Part shown: positions 62,051 to 64,000 of the stretch, piece by piece | Numbering within the stretch: position 1 is the first letter of the stretch | How the letters are laid out: every line of letters starts with the position of its first letter | NCBI RefSeq assembly: GCF_019710745.1 | Contig: NZ_JAHKJW010000005.1 | Location: 105,480 to 169,479, forward strand | Direction: 5' to 3' | Length of the DNA: 64,000 nt | Origin: Streptomyces beigongshangae | GTDB taxonomy: Bacteria > Actinomycetota > Actinomycetes > Streptomycetales > Streptomycetaceae | Made by a program: the position numbers and the translations under genes | The notes under the pieces: generated by a model | What the model saw: the letters and a program-made list of their open reading frames with translations, nothing else | Told to the model about the DNA's origin: nothing | Databases searched by the model: none

Positions 62051-63529
62051 ATGGCTGAACAGTCCATCCCGAAGAACTCCGCTCCTCCGGATGCCTCCGC
62101 CTCTCCGGAGACCCCCGCCCCGGAGGTCTCCCTCGAAGCAGCCGAAGGGGCGTCCGCGAAGAGGGGTGTTCCCGGAACCGGAACCGGGGCCGGGGCCAGG
62201 ACCGGGACCGGGGCCGACCGTGCCGGACACGGTCCTCGCGAGGAGCCCGTGCCGTCCCAGGAGTCCCGGGACTCGCAAGAACCCGGGAAGCCCCGCGAGC
62301 CCTCCTTCAGGGGCGTCGTCTCGCGGCGACGCCTGCTCGGTACCGCCGGTGCCACGGGCCTGGCGCTGGGCGCGGTGGGCGGTGCCGCCGGGTACGCCGC
62401 CGCACCCTCCGCCGACCGGACCGCACTCCTCAGCTCGGTGGGCGCGGACGAGGTGATGTTTCACGGGAAACATCAGCCGGGCATCACGACCCCCCTGCAG
62501 GCCCGCGGCCATCTCGTCGCCTTCGACCTGGCGGCGGGCGCGGGCCGCAAGGAGGCCGCCGCCCTGCTGCGCCGCTGGTCGGCGACCGCGCGGCGGCTGA
62601 TGGCGGGCGAGGCGTCCGAGAGCGGTGACACGGACGTGGCACGCGACGCCGGTCCCTCGTCCCTCACCGTCACCTTCGGTTTCGGGCACAGCTTCTTCGC
62701 CCGTACGGGGCTGGAGAAGCAGCGCCCGATCGCCCTCGACCCGCTGCCCGACTTCTCCTCGGACCACCTCGACAAGTCCCGCAGCAACGGCGACCTGTGG
62801 GTCCAGATCGGCGCGAACGACTCCCTCGTCGCCTTCCACGCCCTGCGCGCGATCCAGCGGGACGCGGGCCGTGCGGCCAGGGTGCGCTGGCAGATGAACG
62901 GCTTCAACCGCTCGCCCGGCGCCACCACCCGCCCGATGACGACCCGCAATCTGATGGGACAGATCGACGGCACCCGCAACCCCGAGCCGTCGGAGTCCGA
63001 CTTCGACCGGCGGATCTTCGTGCCCGACGCGGGCGACCCGTCCTGGATGGCGGGCGGCTCGTACGCCGTCGTACGCCGGATCCGGATGCTCCTCGACGAC
63101 TGGGAGAAGCTCTCGGTCAGGGATCAGGAGGACGTGATCGGGCGCCGCAAGTCCGACGGGGCACCGCTGTCCGGCGGCACCGAGACGACCGCGATGGATC
63201 TGGACAAGGCCGGCGGCGACGGCAGGCTGGTGGTGCCCATCAACGCGCACGCCCGTATCACCCGGCCCGACGAGAACGGCGGTGCGGCGATGCTCCGCCG
63301 GCCCTTCTCCTTCCACGACGGCATCGGCACGGACGGGGTGCCGGACGCGGGCCTGCTCTTCATCTGCTGGCAGGCCGACCCGCTGCGCGGCTTCGTCCCG
63401 GTGCAGCGCAAGCTCGACCGCGGGGACGCGCTGTCCCCGTTCATCCGGCACGAGGCGAGCGGACTGTTCGCGGTGCCCGGCGGGGCGGCGGAGGGCGAGT
63501 ACGTGGGGCAGAGGTTGCTGGAGGGGTGA
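62051..63529 (+). CDS. dtpA: Tat-exported dye-decolorizing peroxidase DtpA
   Basis: A 492-residue DyP-type haem peroxidase. A long Pro/Gly/Ala-rich leader precedes the twin-arginine motif SRRRLLGTAG at about residues 92-101. The peroxidase domain has MGQIDGTRNP (the GxxDG motif with distal Asp), the conserved Arg of FVPVQRKLDRG, and the proximal His in NAHARITRP. In S. lividans DtpA acts with Sco and ECuC in maturation of the copper oxidase GlxA at hyphal tips. The near-parS site at 62458 lies in codons ~137-140. ATG nine bases after the CopCD stop. Confidence 0.94.
   Translation: MAEQSIPKNSAPPDASASPETPAPEVSLEAAEGASAKRGVPGTGTGAGARTGTGADRAGHGPREEPVPSQESRDSQEPGKPREPSFRGVVSRRRLLGTAGATGLALGAVGGAAGYAAAPSADRTALLSSVGADEVMFHGKHQPGITTPLQARGHLVAFDLAAGAGRKEAAALLRRWSATARRLMAGEASESGDTDVARDAGPSSLTVTFGFGHSFFARTGLEKQRPIALDPLPDFSSDHLDKSRSNGDLWVQIGANDSLVAFHALRAIQRDAGRAARVRWQMNGFNRSPGATTRPMTTRNLMGQIDGTRNPEPSESDFDRRIFVPDAGDPSWMAGGSYAVVRRIRMLLDDWEKLSVRDQEDVIGRRKSDGAPLSGGTETTAMDLDKAGGDGRLVVPINAHARITRPDENGGAAMLRRPFSFHDGIGTDGVPDAGLLFICWQADPLRGFVPVQRKLDRGDALSPFIRHEASGLFAVPGGAAEGEYVGQRLLEG
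62458..62471. promoter_or_regulatory. Near-parS site inside dtpA
   Basis: GTTTCACGGGAAAC differs from the parS consensus at one of 14 positions, and the surrounding 22 bp (TGATGTTTCAC/GGGAAACATCA) is also palindromic apart from that base. A second parS-like site within 46 kb of the perfect one supports origin proximity. Confidence 0.65.
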
Positions 63530-63609
63530 GATCCGCCCGCCGGGCCACGGTGCACGCCCGGTGCCGGAATGCGCGGGCCGGGTCTCACACGGCCCATTAG
63601 GGTGAGCCC

Positions 63610-64000
63610 ATGCCAGCCAGCTACGCGTATCTCGGCCCCGAGGGCACCTTCACCGAAGTGGCCCTGCGGACCCTTCCGGAATCGGCCACCCGCCAGCTCG
63701 TCCCGATGGTGTCCGTCCCCGCGGCGCTCGACGCCGTCCGGGCCGGCGAGGCCGAGGCCGCGTTCGTGCCGATCGAGAACTCGGTGGAGGGCGGCATCAC
63801 CACCACGATCGATCAACTGGCCGTCGGCGAGCCCTTGTCGATCTACCGGGAGGTGCTCCTCTCGATCACCTTCGCGCTGCTGGTACGGCCCGGCACGGAG
63901 CTCTCCGACATCAAGACGGTCAGCGCGCACCCGGCCGCCCAGCCGCAGGTGCGCAACTGGCTGAAGGACAACCTGCCGGACGTCGTCTGGGAGTCGGCGG
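63610..64000 (+). CDS. pheA: Prephenate dehydratase, start of gene
   Basis: The first 130 codons of PheA. It has ASYAYLGPEGTFTEVALR at the start, then VPMVSVPAALDAVRAGEAEAAFVPIENSVEGG and ITTTIDQL, the substrate-binding signatures of prephenate dehydratase. It converts prephenate to phenylpyruvate in phenylalanine synthesis. The gene runs off the window. The start is ATG 63610, 77 bp after dtpA. Confidence 0.93.
   Translation, partial: MPASYAYLGPEGTFTEVALRTLPESATRQLVPMVSVPAALDAVRAGEAEAAFVPIENSVEGGITTTIDQLAVGEPLSIYREVLLSITFALLVRPGTELSDIKTVSAHPAAQPQVRNWLKDNLPDVVWESA

Overview
The window has the marks of a Streptomyces chromosome: very high G+C, GTG/TTG starts, an SSI-type protease inhibitor, a SpoIIE-type phosphatase and RsbW-like ATPases, and an actinomycete integrative and conjugative element (AICE). 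A perfect parS site (16263-16276) and a near-perfect one (62458-62471), with core genes such as pheA and the copper/dtpA operon, suggest the origin-proximal chromosome arm.

Layout. 0-6.2 kb (minus): a two-component system coupled to two membrane glycosyltransferases. 6.5-8.0 kb: DUF2797 and DinB-like genes. 8.17-10.13 kb: a decayed element in tRNA-Arg(ACG), with a 36-bp att-like repeat and a truncated integrase; tRNA-Ser(GCT) follows. 10.7-16.1 kb: an SSI-like inhibitor and a 1549-residue PAS/pseudo-kinase/receiver-like protein. 16.2-18.7 kb: parS, an acyl-CoA synthetase with a palindromic operator, and a SigE-family sigma factor. 19.1-20.0 kb: a secreted DUF1906 protein. 20.07-25.23 kb: five overlapping genes resembling the igr steroid side-chain operon (two acyl-CoA dehydrogenases, MaoC-DUF35, MaoC, Ltp2 aldolase). 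25.4-27.6 kb: a Prim-Pol protein, a pair of small membrane paralogues and a GntR remnant.

27.73-43.93 kb is a complete-looking AICE bounded by a perfect 60-bp direct repeat of the tRNA-Ser(TGA) 3' end. From left to right it carries an AT-richer cargo pair (DUF4365 nuclease-like protein plus an unknown partner); a PP2C-like/HTH pair; a structured leader followed by a coupled run of small and membrane transfer genes; a TraB/FtsK translocase with a repeat-rich candidate clt; a small C5-cytosine methyltransferase; a TGT/DpdA-like transglycosylase; a Prim-Pol/DUF3631 replication module followed by an iteron-like array; and xis, int and the intact tRNA.

44.4-64 kb is core-like: an unknown cysteine-containing protein, an HtrA-type protease, GDPD, RsbW-like ATPases, a DUF5926/SEC-C protein, a possible small RNA, a degenerate Prim-Pol homologue, a GAF-SpoIIE phosphatase and Xaa-Pro aminopeptidase. 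These are followed by the copper operon (membrane protein, YcnI, Sco, ECuC, CopC-CopD, Tat-exported dye-decolorizing peroxidase DtpA) and the start of pheA.

The most interesting material is the AICE cargo and DNA-modification genes, its cis-acting arrays (iterons, clt-like repeats, operator pair), and a recurring pattern in which the stop-codon context of three unrelated genes is tandemly duplicated downstream.
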